Positions 17,412 through 25,539 of a stretch of DNA of 64,000 bases are shown in pieces. Below the pieces are notes generated by a model that saw nothing but the letters and a program-made list of their open reading frames with translations, had not been told where the DNA came from and ran no database searches. This stretch comes from DATEDA01 sp963789885 (lineage in GTDB: Bacteria > Pseudomonadota > Gammaproteobacteria > Burkholderiales > SG8-39): positions 248,001 through 312,000 of the forward strand of contig CAWBNB010000064.1 in the NCBI GenBank assembly GCA_963789885.1, written 5' to 3'. Made by a program: the position numbers and the translations under genes. How positions within the stretch are numbered: position 1 is the stretch's first letter; each line of letters starts with the position of its first letter.

Positions 17412-19304
17412 TCAAGTGCCGATCTCACCGCCATCCTTGCGGCGGATCACCACCGTCGCCGAGCGCGGCCGGCCGTTCGGGTCGAAGTCCGGCCAGTTCG
17501 AGTTCGCCCGTGGCTTGTCCGGATCGTTGATCTCGCCCGGGTTCTCGCCCGGGTGCTGGATGTTGACGAACGCGGTGCGGTTGTCGGGCGTCGTGGTGAA
17601 CCCGGTGATCTCGCACCCGCGCGGGCCGACGAGGAAGCGCCTGAACTCGCCGCTGGCGGGATCGGCGGCGAGCAGCTGGTTGTTCCCGAGCGGTGCGAAC
17701 TCGCCGCGCAGCAGCGCGGTCGGCGAGATGTCGGTCTGCACCCAGAGCACGCCGCGCGCGTCGAACCACAGCCCGTCCGGACAGGCGAACATGTCGCCCT
17801 TGAACCGCCCGCGCTTCGCGGGATCGGGGTTCGTCGGCACGCCGCCGAGCGCGAAGATGTCCCAGCGGAACCGGGTCGCGGCGACGTCGTCTCCGTCCTC
17901 GCGCCAGCGGATGATGTGCCCGAATGCATTGTTCGCACGTGGATTCGCCGCATCGGGACCCGGCCGCGTGTCGCGGCCGCGCGCGGTGTTGTTGGTGAGC
18001 GTCATGTAGACCTCGCGCGTGACCGGGTGCACCGCCCCCCACTCGGGGCGATCCATCGGCGTCGCGCCCGCCCGATCGGCCGCCTGGCGGGTCTTCACCA
18101 GCACCTCGGCCTGGCTCGCGAACCCGTTCGCAGCGGTGAGACCGTTCTGCCCGGGCTCGAGCGCGAGCCAGTCGCCGGTGCCGTCGGCGTTGAACCGCGC
18201 GACGTAGAGCACACCGTCGTCGAGGAGATCGCGGTTTGCCGCGCGGTTCGCGGGATCCCACGCGCGCGCGGTCACGAACTTGTAGATGTACTCGAACCCT
18301 TCGTCGTCGCCCATGTAGAAGGCGATCCGCCGGTCCGGGCCGACCGACGGGTGCGCACCTTCGTGCTTGATCCGCCCGAGCGCGGTGCGCTTCACCGGCT
18401 TCGACTGCGGCGCATAAGGATCGATCTCCACCACCCAGCCGAAGCGGTTCGGCTCGTTCGGATGGCGCGCGGCGTCGAAGCGCTCGTCGGCCGTCTCCCA
18501 GCGATAGCCGCGCCCCTTGCCGACGCCGTAGCGCCGCTGCTCGGGCGAGATCGGGCCGGCGTTCACGAAGTTGAAGTTCCAGTTCTCCTCGCAGGTGAGG
18601 TAGGTCCCCCACGGCGTGTAGCCGTTCGCGCAGCCGTTGTAGGTGCCGAGCACCTCCCGGCCGGACGGATCGAATGCGGTCTTCATCGGCGCGGCTCCGG
18701 CGGCGGGGCCGGAGATCCCGCAGGGCGTGTAGGCGGTGATGCGCCGCGCGTAGCCGGAGGGCCGCACGACTTCCCAGCCGCCGCGAGCGAGGCGCACCTC
18801 GATCACCGACACGCCGACCGAGGCCTGCGCTTTCCGCACCTTCTCCGCGCTCCAGGTGCGGCGGCCGTCGGGATGCAGCAGCCCGTCGTCCAGGTACTCG
18901 TGGTTCATCGCGAGGAGCCCGTGGGCGGAACCTTCCGACGCGAGCGGCAGCGGATAGAACTTCATCCCGTCGTGGTGCATACCGGCCTGCGCTGCCTGCT
19001 CGGCTGCGGTGTTGGACGCGTCCATCCGGAACGCCGGCATGTTGCCCGGGATTCCGACCGGGTCGCCCCAGCGGTAGAGCACGACCGCGTCGTATTCGGG
19101 CGCGATTTTCAGGGCGTCGTCCGGGGACGGCGGGATCCCGGTGAACCCGATCGCGACCGGCCGCGCCTCCGGCCGGCTCGCGCAACCCGCAAGCGGCAAG
19201 GCGACCGCGACGGCGGCGGCCATTCCGCCCTTCAGGAATTCCCGCCGCGCGAGGCGGGCTTCGAGGACGGCGGAAAAAGGAGTGGCGGCAGGACGTTCCG
19301 ACAT
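17412..19304 (-). CDS. PhoX-like (DUF839) Tat-exported protein
   Basis: The 630-residue protein has a twin-arginine signal (Arg20-Arg21 in ARREFLKGG) and then LPLAGC, so it may be a Tat-exported lipoprotein with Cys41. The body shows the PhoX/DUF839 pattern: LLAMNHEYLDDGL, TYLTCEENWNFNF, PNRFGWVVEIDPY, KHEGAHPSV and AFVNIQHPGENP near the end. PhoX enzymes are calcium- and iron-dependent periplasmic alkaline phosphatases, but many DUF839 members have no proven activity. The ATG at 19304 precedes the Tat signal. The long open frame upstream is not coding. Confidence 0.85.
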   Translation of the reverse strand: MSERPAATPFSAVLEARLARREFLKGGMAAAVAVALPLAGCASRPEARPVAIGFTGIPPSPDDALKIAPEYDAVVLYRWGDPVGIPGNMPAFRMDASNTAAEQAAQAGMHHDGMKFYPLPLASEGSAHGLLAMNHEYLDDGLLHPDGRRTWSAEKVRKAQASVGVSVIEVRLARGGWEVVRPSGYARRITAYTPCGISGPAAGAAPMKTAFDPSGREVLGTYNGCANGYTPWGTYLTCEENWNFNFVNAGPISPEQRRYGVGKGRGYRWETADERFDAARHPNEPNRFGWVVEIDPYAPQSKPVKRTALGRIKHEGAHPSVGPDRRIAFYMGDDEGFEYIYKFVTARAWDPANRAANRDLLDDGVLYVARFNADGTGDWLALEPGQNGLTAANGFASQAEVLVKTRQAADRAGATPMDRPEWGAVHPVTREVYMTLTNNTARGRDTRPGPDAANPRANNAFGHIIRWREDGDDVAATRFRWDIFALGGVPTNPDPAKRGRFKGDMFACPDGLWFDARGVLWVQTDISPTALLRGEFAPLGNNQLLAADPASGEFRRFLVGPRGCEITGFTTTPDNRTAFVNIQHPGENPGEINDPDKPRANSNWPDFDPNGRPRSATVVIRRKDGGEIGT

Positions 19305-19499
19305 GGCGCGGCGGTTCCCTGGCTGGGGGCCCCTAGAGGTTTTGGGGGGGCGTAGTGTACGTCGGCGCCGGTTACGCCTTTTGGACAAGCCCCCGCCGCC
19401 CACATAGAATCCCATCCGTCTCGGCCCGCCCGAGCCCACCCCCAAGAACGCGCCGGCCGGCCCGCCGGGCGAGCGCGCAACACACAGGAGATTTAGGTC

Positions 19500-20405
19500 A
19501 TGCGTCATCTCGCAATTCCCGTCGCCGCAGCGTTTGCGCTGGTGGCGGCGCAACCGGCCGCCGCGCAGGACAGCGGCACGCTCAAGAAGATCAAGGACAC
19601 CGGGACGATCACGCTCGGCCACCGCGACACATCGATCCCGTTCTCGTACTACGACGACAAGCAGCAGGTCGTCGGCTACGCGATGGACATCTGCATGAAG
19701 ATCGTGGACGCGGTGAAGGCGGAGCTCAAGCTCCAGAAGCTCGACGTCAAGCTGAACCCGGTCACCTCGGCGACTCGCATCCCGCTGATGGCGAACGGCA
19801 CGATCGACCTCGAGTGCGGCTCGACCACCAACAACCTCGAGCGCCAGAAGCAGGTCGCCTTCACCATCACCCACTTCGTGACCGCGAATCGCTACGTGGC
19901 GAAGAAGGCCTCCAAGATCAGCAAGCTCGCCGACCTGAAGGGCAAGACCGTGGTATCGACCTCGGGCACGACGAACATCAAGTGGCTGACCGAAGAAAAC
20001 CAGAAGCAGAATCTCGGCATGAACATCGTCGCCGCGAAGGACCACGGGGAGGCGTTCCTGATGGTCGACACCGGGCGCGCAGCGGCGTTCTTCATGGACG
20101 ACATCCTCCTCTACAGCCTGGTGGCGGGCGCGCGGAACCCCGGCGACTGGGTGATCGGATCCGAGGCGTACACGGTGGAGCCGTACGGGATCATGATGCG
20201 CAGGGACGACCCGGCGTTCAAGAAGGTCGTGGACAATGCGGTGACGCAGCTCTACAAGAGCGGCCAGATCGCCGCGCTCTACGACAAGTGGTTCCTGAAG
20301 CCGATCCCGCCCAAGGGCGTCAACCTCAACGTGCCGATGAGCCCGCAGTTCAAGAAGGTGATGGCGAACCCGACCGACTCGGGGGATCCGGCCGTCTACA
20401 ACTAG
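19500..20405 (+). CDS. gltI: Glutamate/aspartate ABC transporter binding protein
   Basis: The 301-residue periplasmic protein has a signal peptide cleaved near residue 22 (QPAAA then QD) and the type II binding-protein fold: GTITLGHRDTSIPFSYYDD, MDICMKIVDAVK, LECGSTTNNLERQKQVAFT and VEPYGIMMRRDDPAFKKVV. These match GltI/AatJ acidic amino-acid binders. It is first in a gltI-gltJ-gltK-gltL operon, and a strong ribosome site (CAGGAGA) precedes the ATG. Two hairpins after the stop probably raise its expression relative to the membrane genes. Confidence 0.92.
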   Translation: MRHLAIPVAAAFALVAAQPAAAQDSGTLKKIKDTGTITLGHRDTSIPFSYYDDKQQVVGYAMDICMKIVDAVKAELKLQKLDVKLNPVTSATRIPLMANGTIDLECGSTTNNLERQKQVAFTITHFVTANRYVAKKASKISKLADLKGKTVVSTSGTTNIKWLTEENQKQNLGMNIVAAKDHGEAFLMVDTGRAAAFFMDDILLYSLVAGARNPGDWVIGSEAYTVEPYGIMMRRDDPAFKKVVDNAVTQLYKSGQIAALYDKWFLKPIPPKGVNLNVPMSPQFKKVMANPTDSGDPAVYN

Positions 20406-20480
20406 TTATTGCGGCGTCGCAGACGTCGCAATAACTGCGCTGGTTCGAGCGGCGCAAACGGCGCGCCGCTCAACCAGCGC
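20404..20480 (+). promoter_or_regulatory. Two tandem hairpins between gltI and gltJ
   Basis: The first hairpin (20404-20436) pairs AGTTATTGCGGCGTC with GACGTCGCAATAACT around a 3-base loop, with one G-U pair, and begins inside the gltI stop codon. The second (20437-20480) pairs GCGCTGGTTCGAGCGGCGC with GCGCCGCTCAACCAGCGC around a 7-base loop, with one bulged C. Such elements after a binding-protein gene usually stabilise its mRNA and reduce read-through to the permease genes. They are adjacent without a gap. Confidence 0.7.
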
Positions 20481-20530
20481 GCCGGGCGCGGGCTCATGCC
20501 GCGGCCACGCAAGGTGCCTGGGGAGGAACA

Positions 20531-21289
20531 GTGAAATACAACTGGAACTGGGGCATCTTCTTCCAGCCGGCCGCCGACGGCAGCGGCACCTGGCTCCACT
20601 ATCTCCTCGTCGGCGTCGTCTGGACGCTCGTCACCGCGCTCGCCGCCTGGGTGATCGCGCTCGGGATCGGCTCGGTGGTGGGCGTCATGCGCACGACGCC
20701 GAAGTCGTGGGCGGTGCGGCTCGGCAACGCCTACGTCGAGTTTTTCCGCAACGTCCCGCTGCTCGTCCAGATGTTCCTCTGGTTCTTCGTGCTGCCGGAG
20801 CTCCTGCCGGAGGCGATCGGCGGCGCGATCAAGCAGATGCCGCCGCCGTGGGCCGCCTACGTCCCGGCGGTGCTGTGCCTCGGGTTCTACACCGCCGCGC
20901 GGGTCGCCGAACAGGTGCGGGCGGGCATCCAGTCGCTGCCGCGCGGCCAGCAGATGGCCGGCACCGCGATGGGGCTCACGGTCGCGCAGACCTACCGGTA
21001 CGTGCTGCTGCCGCAGGCGTACCGCATCGTCCTGCCGCCGCTCACCAGCGAGTTCCTGAACATCATCAAGAACAGCTCGGTCGCGCTGACGATCGGCCTC
21101 CTCGAGATCACCGCGCGCGCACGCTCGATGCAGGAGTTCACCTTCCAGGTGTTCGAGGCGTTCACCGGGGCGACGATCCTGTACCTCCTGATAAACATCG
21201 TCGTCGTGATCGGCATGCGCTGGGTCGAGCGCAAGGTGTCGGTGCCGGGCCTGATCAGCGCCGGCGGCCCGCCGCTCGCGGGGCACTAG
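20531..21289 (+). CDS. gltJ: Glutamate/aspartate ABC transporter permease
   Basis: This 252-residue membrane protein opens with MKYNWNWGIFFQPAADGSGT, typical of GltJ. It has about five helices and the polar amino-acid permease signatures YVEFFRNVPLLVQMFLWFF and the EAA loop (VAEQVRAGIQSLPRGQQMAG). It pairs with GltK to form the channel energised by GltL. GGGGAGGAAC lies before the ATG. The stop is 3 bases before gltK. Confidence 0.93.
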   Translation: MKYNWNWGIFFQPAADGSGTWLHYLLVGVVWTLVTALAAWVIALGIGSVVGVMRTTPKSWAVRLGNAYVEFFRNVPLLVQMFLWFFVLPELLPEAIGGAIKQMPPPWAAYVPAVLCLGFYTAARVAEQVRAGIQSLPRGQQMAGTAMGLTVAQTYRYVLLPQAYRIVLPPLTSEFLNIIKNSSVALTIGLLEITARARSMQEFTFQVFEAFTGATILYLLINIVVVIGMRWVERKVSVPGLISAGGPPLAGH

Positions 21290-21292
21290 ATC

Positions 21293-21991
21293 ATGTTCGC
21301 CAGTTTCGACTGGGACGTCATCCAGCGCAGTCTCCCCTACCTCTTCAAGGAGGGGATGACCTTCACCCTGACGCTCACCGCGCTCGCGATGTTCATGGGC
21401 ATCATCTTCGGCACGCTGCTCGCGATGATGCGGCTCTCGTCGTTCAAGGTGCTGTCGTACGTCGCCGGCGCGTACGTGAACCTGATGCGCTCGGTGCCGC
21501 TGGTGCTGGTGATCTTCTGGTTCTACTTCCTCGTGCCGTATATCGGTGCGTGGATCCTGCAGCAGAACGAGCCGATCAAGGTCGGCGCGTTCCTGTCCTC
21601 GGTGATCACCTTCACCATGTTCGAAGCGGCGTACTACTGCGAGATCATGCGCGCCGGCATCCAGTCGATCCCGCGCGGGCAGGTGTGGGCCGGCTACGCG
21701 CTGGGACTCAACTACTGGCAGACGATGGGCAAGGTCGTGCTGCCGCAGGCGTTCCGCAACATGATGCCGGTGCTGTTGACGCAGACGATCATCCTGTTCC
21801 AGGACACCTCGCTCGTGTACGTGCTGTCGATCAGCGACTTCCTCGGCGCGGCCAGCAAGGTCGCGCAGCGCGACGGGCGGCTGGTCGAGATGTATCTCTT
21901 CGTCGCCGTTGTCTACTTCGTCATCAGCTACATGCTGTCGTACTTCGTGAAGCGGCTGCAGGTGCGCATTGCGGTACCCGGAAAGATCTAG
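21293..21991 (+). CDS. gltK: Glutamate/aspartate ABC transporter permease
   Basis: The 232-residue permease begins MFASFDWDVIQRSLPYLFKE, the usual GltK opening. It has about five helices, the NLMRSVPLVLVIFWFYFLVP segment and the EAA loop (CEIMRAGIQSIPRGQVWAGY) that contacts the ATPase. It is the second channel subunit of the importer. It starts 3 bases after gltJ and ends 9 bases before gltL, in one operon. Confidence 0.93.
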   Translation: MFASFDWDVIQRSLPYLFKEGMTFTLTLTALAMFMGIIFGTLLAMMRLSSFKVLSYVAGAYVNLMRSVPLVLVIFWFYFLVPYIGAWILQQNEPIKVGAFLSSVITFTMFEAAYYCEIMRAGIQSIPRGQVWAGYALGLNYWQTMGKVVLPQAFRNMMPVLLTQTIILFQDTSLVYVLSISDFLGAASKVAQRDGRLVEMYLFVAVVYFVISYMLSYFVKRLQVRIAVPGKI

Positions 21992-22000
21992 GAGCCCCCG

Positions 22001-22735
22001 ATGGCAATGATCGAGATGAAAAGCGTGAGCAAGTGGTACGGCACCTTCCAGGTGCTCACGAACTGCACGACCAACGTCGACAAGGGCGAGGTGGTCGTCG
22101 TGTGCGGCCCGTCGGGGTCCGGCAAGTCGACGCTCATCAAGTGCGTGAACGCCCTCGAGCCGTTCCAGAAGGGCGACGTGGTGGTCGACGGCATCTCCGT
22201 CGCCGATCCGAAAACCGACCTGCCGAAGCTCCGTTCCCGCGTCGGCATGGTGTTTCAGCACTTCGAGCTCTTCCCGCACATGAGCGTCTCGGACAACCTT
22301 GCGCTCGCGCAGGAGAAGGTGCTCGGCCGGCCGCGAGGGGAAGCGACCGAGCGGGGGATGCGATATCTCGACCGCGTCGGGCTCAAGGCGCACGCGCAGA
22401 AGTATCCCGGCCAGCTCTCCGGCGGCCAGCAGCAGCGCGTCGCGATCGCGCGCGCGCTGTCGATGGATCCGATCGCGATGCTCTTCGACGAGCCGACCTC
22501 GGCGCTCGACCCGGAGATGATCAACGAGGTGCTCGACGTCATGGTGGAGCTCGCCCAGGAGGGCATGACCATGATGGTGGTCACGCACGAAATGGGCTTC
22601 GCGAGAAAGGTCGCCCACCGCGTCATCTTCATGGACAAGGGCGAGATCGTCGAGGACGCGAAGAAGGACGACTTCTTCGGCAAGCCGCGCTCCGAGCGCG
22701 CGGTGCAGTTCCTCTCCAAGATCCTGCACCACTGA
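22001..22735 (+). CDS. gltL: Glutamate/aspartate ABC transporter ATPase
   Basis: The 244-residue ATP-binding subunit has Walker A GPSGSGKST (residues 36-44), Q-loop VFQHFELFPHMSV, signature LSGGQQQRVAIARAL, Walker B AMLFDEPTSALDPE and the H-loop VTHEMGFARKVA. This is the canonical polar amino-acid importer ATPase. It is the last gene of the gltIJKL operon. Its stop is followed by a degraded region with no further transporter gene. Confidence 0.95.
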   Translation: MAMIEMKSVSKWYGTFQVLTNCTTNVDKGEVVVVCGPSGSGKSTLIKCVNALEPFQKGDVVVDGISVADPKTDLPKLRSRVGMVFQHFELFPHMSVSDNLALAQEKVLGRPRGEATERGMRYLDRVGLKAHAQKYPGQLSGGQQQRVAIARALSMDPIAMLFDEPTSALDPEMINEVLDVMVELAQEGMTMMVVTHEMGFARKVAHRVIFMDKGEIVEDAKKDDFFGKPRSERAVQFLSKILHH

Positions 22736-22780
22736 TCGCGGCTGCGCGGACAGCGCCGGGATAGACCAGGCGGGGGCCCT

Positions 22781-22990
22781 CTCCAGGCGCTTCAGGCCAC
22801 GCTGGGCGGGCTCGACTCCCCACGCCCAGACGACGATGATCTGGACAACGGGCAGGCCGATCATCAGTCCGATCACGCCGGGCAGCTTGTAGGTGACCAT
22901 CAGGGCGCCCACGACGAACGGCGAAAACACCGTCGCCAGACGGCCAAGCGTGTCTGGAATATTCGCGCCTCCCGGACGTTTGCTGCTCAA
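22781..22990 (-). pseudogene. C-terminal remnant of an MFS transporter
   Basis: A minus-strand stretch of 70 codons reads NIPDTLGRLATVFSPFVVGA, then two hydrophobic segments and GVEPAQRGLKRLE. This matches the last two helices and the closing G-E-x-x-R-x-L pattern of sugar- or aromatic-acid-type MFS transporters. Nothing upstream (toward 23000) extends it, because a lipoprotein gene lies there, and no stop follows the homologous part; the frame runs on into the back of gltL. It is a broken leftover of a larger gene. Confidence 0.5.
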
Positions 22991-23044
22991 GATCGCTCCG
23001 GAATCCTCGATCGAGGCGTCCCCCGGGGAAAGAGACGGAACCCC

Positions 23045-23188
23045 ATGCGATATCGTTCACTGCTCGCGCTCTCGATGGCCGTCCTCCTCCTGGCCGCGTG
23101 CGGCGTGGGCTACAGCTACAAGCCCCTGGAGATAGATTGCAACTCGCCCGAGGGGGCGCAGATCTGCCATCCCAATTTCATGCCGTGA
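23045..23188 (+). CDS. 47-residue lipoprotein, copy 1 of a tandem pair
   Basis: The tiny open frame encodes a lipoprotein signal with the lipobox LLAAC (Cys at residue 19), then VGYSYKPLEIDC and a short tail containing a second Cys nine residues later. It is nearly identical in its first 30 residues to the next gene, which confirms it is real despite its size. The two non-lipobox cysteines could form a disulfide. Spacing to the next copy is 48 bases. No function can be assigned; it resembles other very small envelope lipoproteins only in layout. Confidence 0.65.
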   Translation: MRYRSLLALSMAVLLLAACGVGYSYKPLEIDCNSPEGAQICHPNFMP

Positions 23189-23236
23189 ACCAGGACCACA
23201 CCCGACTCCTCGATTGAGCATTCCCGGGCAGACCTC

Positions 23237-23377
23237 ATGAGATACCGTTCACCGCTCCTGCTCTCGATCGCCGTCCTCCTGCTCGCCGCGTGCGGCGCGG
23301 GCTACAACTACAACCCGCGGGAGATCGATTGCCGCACTCCCCCGTACTACAGCGTTTGCGCCTGGAGTCAGTCGTAG
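23237..23377 (+). CDS. 46-residue lipoprotein, copy 2 of a tandem pair
   Basis: This copy begins MRYRSPLLLSIAVLLLAACG and continues GYNYNPREIDC, then a tail with a second Cys at the same Cys-X8-Cys spacing as copy 1. The C-terminal tails differ completely outside the two cysteines, which suggests that only the signal, the YxYxPxEIDC core and the Cys pair are under selection. Upstream DNA is also shared (TCCTCGAT then a TCCCGGG-like motif), so the duplication includes the leader. Function unknown. Confidence 0.65.
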   Translation: MRYRSPLLLSIAVLLLAACGAGYNYNPREIDCRTPPYYSVCAWSQS

Positions 23378-23468
23378 CGACCCAGGGCGCGGGGATCGGC
23401 GCGAGCGCGAGGGCGCGCCGCGGCTGTGATTGCGATAGAGTCCGATCTGCCGCTTCCCAGGTCCCGGC

Positions 23469-24347
23469 ATGCCCGCGCAGACTCGAGCGCAGCACCGTTT
23501 GCCGTTCGACGTCAGGCCGCTGACGCCGAACCTCGGCGTCGAGATCGTCGGCGTCGACCTCGCGCGCGGCGTGGACGACGCGCTGTTCCGCTCGATCTAC
23601 CAGGCCTTCCTCGAGCACCAGGTGCTGCTGTTCGGCCCGCAGGATCTGCCGCCGGGGCGGCAGGTGGAATTCGCGCGCCATTTCGGCGAGGTGCAGATCC
23701 ACGTGATGAACCAGTACCACGCCGACGGCCACCCCGAGCTTTATCGTCTCTCGAACCTCGACGAGAACGGCCACCCGAACGGGAAGCACCCGGACAAGGG
23801 CACGCTCGCGTGGCACACCGACGGCTCGTGGCGCCGCGTCACCGGCCAGGCGACCATCATCTACGGTGAAATCGTCGCCGGCGAAGGCGGCGAGACGCAC
23901 TTCTGCGACATGTACGGCGCCTACGAGCGCCTGAGCCCGGAATGGAAGCGGCGGATCGGAAGCCTCCGCGCCGTGCACAACCTCGATTTCTCGCGCACGC
24001 GCCGCCACGGGGAGGACCCGATGACCGAGGTGCAGCGCCGCGAAGTCCCGCCGGTGGACCACCCGATCGTGCGCACGCATCCGGAGACCGGACGCAAGTG
24101 CCTGTTCCTCGGGGACCACGCCGAGTACGTCGCCGGAATGGACTACGACGAGGGCCGCGCGCTCATCGAGGAGCTGAACGCGCTCGCGGTCCACCCGGAC
24201 CTCACCTACGAGCACCGCTGGACGCCGGGAGAGCTGATCGTCTGGGACAACCGCTGTCTGATGCATCGCGCCACCGAGTACGACCCGTCGGTGCAGCGGC
24301 GCGTGGTCCGGCGCTGCACGGTGCTGGGCGAAGTGCCGCGGCAGTGA
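23469..24347 (+). CDS. TauD/TfdA-type 2-oxoglutarate dioxygenase
   Basis: The 292-residue enzyme has the iron-binding HxD pair at His116 and Asp118 (WHTDGSW), the distal His266 (LMHRATEYD) and Arg277 for 2-oxoglutarate. Early blocks (LTPNLGVEIVGVDLARGVDD and FLEHQVLLFGPQDL) fit the TauD/TfdA family. Members hydroxylate sulfonates, aryloxyacids or other small acids, releasing sulfite, an alcohol or an aldehyde; the substrate is not evident and no transporter gene accompanies it. The ATG at 23469 gives the expected N-terminus. Confidence 0.88.
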   Translation: MPAQTRAQHRLPFDVRPLTPNLGVEIVGVDLARGVDDALFRSIYQAFLEHQVLLFGPQDLPPGRQVEFARHFGEVQIHVMNQYHADGHPELYRLSNLDENGHPNGKHPDKGTLAWHTDGSWRRVTGQATIIYGEIVAGEGGETHFCDMYGAYERLSPEWKRRIGSLRAVHNLDFSRTRRHGEDPMTEVQRREVPPVDHPIVRTHPETGRKCLFLGDHAEYVAGMDYDEGRALIEELNALAVHPDLTYEHRWTPGELIVWDNRCLMHRATEYDPSVQRRVVRRCTVLGEVPRQ

Positions 24348-24368
24348 CCGGTGTTCACCGGGCAACCG

Positions 24369-24632
24369 ATGAACACGGAGAAGATCAAGGTAAAAACGGA
24401 GACCGGGCAGACGCTCGAGGTGGTCGTTCTTAGCAAGCGCGCCGACCGGATACAGGTGGTGCTCGGTGAAGGCATCCACAACGTCAAGTGCGACCTGGTT
24501 CCGACCCGCAACGGTCTCGCCTACGCGGGGAGCGTGATGGGCCGGGAGCTCGTCTACGAGCGCAGCCGCGCTCAAGTCGAGGCCGATATCGACATCCGTA
24601 ATCCGGGAGTGAGCAAGCCGCGACGGCGCTGA
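24369..24632 (+). CDS. Small conserved-looking hypothetical protein
   Basis: The 87-residue product (MNTEKIKVKTETGQTLEVVV) looks like a compact beta-rich domain with RIQVVLGEGIHNVKCDLVP and a basic tail ending SKPRRR. No signal peptide or membrane segment is seen. The ATG at 24369 is preferred over a GTG at 24351. I do not recognise the family. It follows the TauD-like gene by 21 bases and could share its transcript. Confidence 0.6.
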   Translation: MNTEKIKVKTETGQTLEVVVLSKRADRIQVVLGEGIHNVKCDLVPTRNGLAYAGSVMGRELVYERSRAQVEADIDIRNPGVSKPRRR

Positions 24633-24652
24633 TCTGGCGCCGCAAGCCGCAC

Positions 24653-25299
24653 GTCAGTCCGGCTCGCCTCGTGCTCGATGCGCGCTACCGCTGGGACAGC
24701 AACAACGGCCATTACGGCAGTGGCCACGACTTTGGGGATTGGATCGCGACGGTGGGCCTCCAGATCCCGCTTGGCCCGGCTCCGCGCGTAGTCGAACCGC
24801 CGCGTGCCGCGCCCCCGCCCCCCCGCCGCCGGCGCCCGCGCCGGTGGTGAAGCCGGCGCCTCCGCCTCCGCCGCCCCCTGCGCCGGTCTCGCGGTCGTTC
24901 TCGCTCCCGGCTGACGGCTTGTTTGCGTTCGACAGCGCCAAGGCGTCGGACGCCGCGCGCCAACGCGCCGACGCAGTGATCAGCGCCCTTCGCCAGGTCG
25001 GCTTTACCGCGACCTCGGTCAAGGTGATCGGGCACACCGACCCGATCGGCACGGCAGAGTACAACCAGAAGCTGTCGGAGCAGCGCGCGCGCGCCTTCGC
25101 CGATTTCCTGGTCAAGGAAGGCGTGCCGGCCTCGATCATCACCACCGAGGGCCGCGGCGAGACGCAGCTGCGGATCACCGAAGCCGACTGCAAGGCCAAG
25201 GGTCACGCGAAGACGCAGCAGGCGCTCATCGCCTGCCTGGCGCCCGACCGTCGTGTCGATGTCGAGGTGACCGGCGTCCAAAAGCAGCCGGGAACGTAA
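24653..25299 (+). pseudogene. OmpA-family outer-membrane protein, 5' truncated and frameshifted
   Basis: The segment opens with the last strands of an eight-stranded barrel (LVLDARYRWDSNNG, then FGDWIATVGLQIPLG). A Pro/Ala linker follows, then a complete OmpA peptidoglycan-binding domain (FSLPADGLFAFDSAKA, VKVIGHTDPIGTAEYNQKLS, RRVDVEV). The barrel and the C-terminal domain are in different frames; one missing C in the C7 tract at 24818-24824 explains the shift. The first three-quarters of the barrel and any signal peptide are absent, because the preceding gene ends only 20 bases upstream. It cannot make a normal OmpA. Confidence 0.7.
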
Positions 25300-25374
25300 A
25301 CCACCTCCCGGTAGACACCCCGCCGCCCCTCCCCGGCGGGGCTCTTCGGGGCGGTGGATCTTCCTCGTAACCAC

Positions 25375-25407
25375 ACGACCCCGCCCATCGGCGGGGTCGT
25401 CTTTTCC
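25375..25407 (+). terminator. Rho-independent terminator after the OmpA remnant
   Basis: ACGACCCCGCC and GGCGGGGTCGT make a perfect 11-bp stem with a CATC loop followed by CTTTTCC. This is one of the clearest intrinsic terminators in the window. Confidence 0.8.
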
Positions 25408-25414
25408 ATGTCCG

Positions 25415-25510
25415 GAAATAGCCGACCGAGCATCAGTCCCTGCGGCTGAACTTCGAGCTCGGCTACGACTTCAAGGACGATCCTCGGGAATCATCGAACC
25501 CGCGGCTGCG
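25415..25510 (+). pseudogene. Possible outer-membrane barrel fragment
   Basis: One frame reads LRLNFELGYDFKDDPRESS, which looks like an amphipathic outer-membrane strand and turn, with no start or stop nearby. It lies between the OmpA terminator and the IS200-like element. It may be a displaced piece of the truncated OmpA gene or of another barrel; the match is too short to be sure. Confidence 0.25.
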
Positions 25511-25539
25511 ACCGTGCAAGCGCGCGCGAGCTAGCGACC

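Noticed and set aside
17412..20045. A minus-strand open frame of 877 codons extending the PhoX gene upstream
   Set aside because: The first 247 codons cover the gltI region with no protein-like pattern and precede the Tat signal; the true start at 19304 is marked by the twin-arginine signal. High GC makes long chance frames common here.
22995..23377. CRISPR-like repeat array suggested by the repeated DNA
   Set aside because: There are only two copies, each about 170-185 bases and containing an open frame, so this is a gene duplication, not spaced short repeats.
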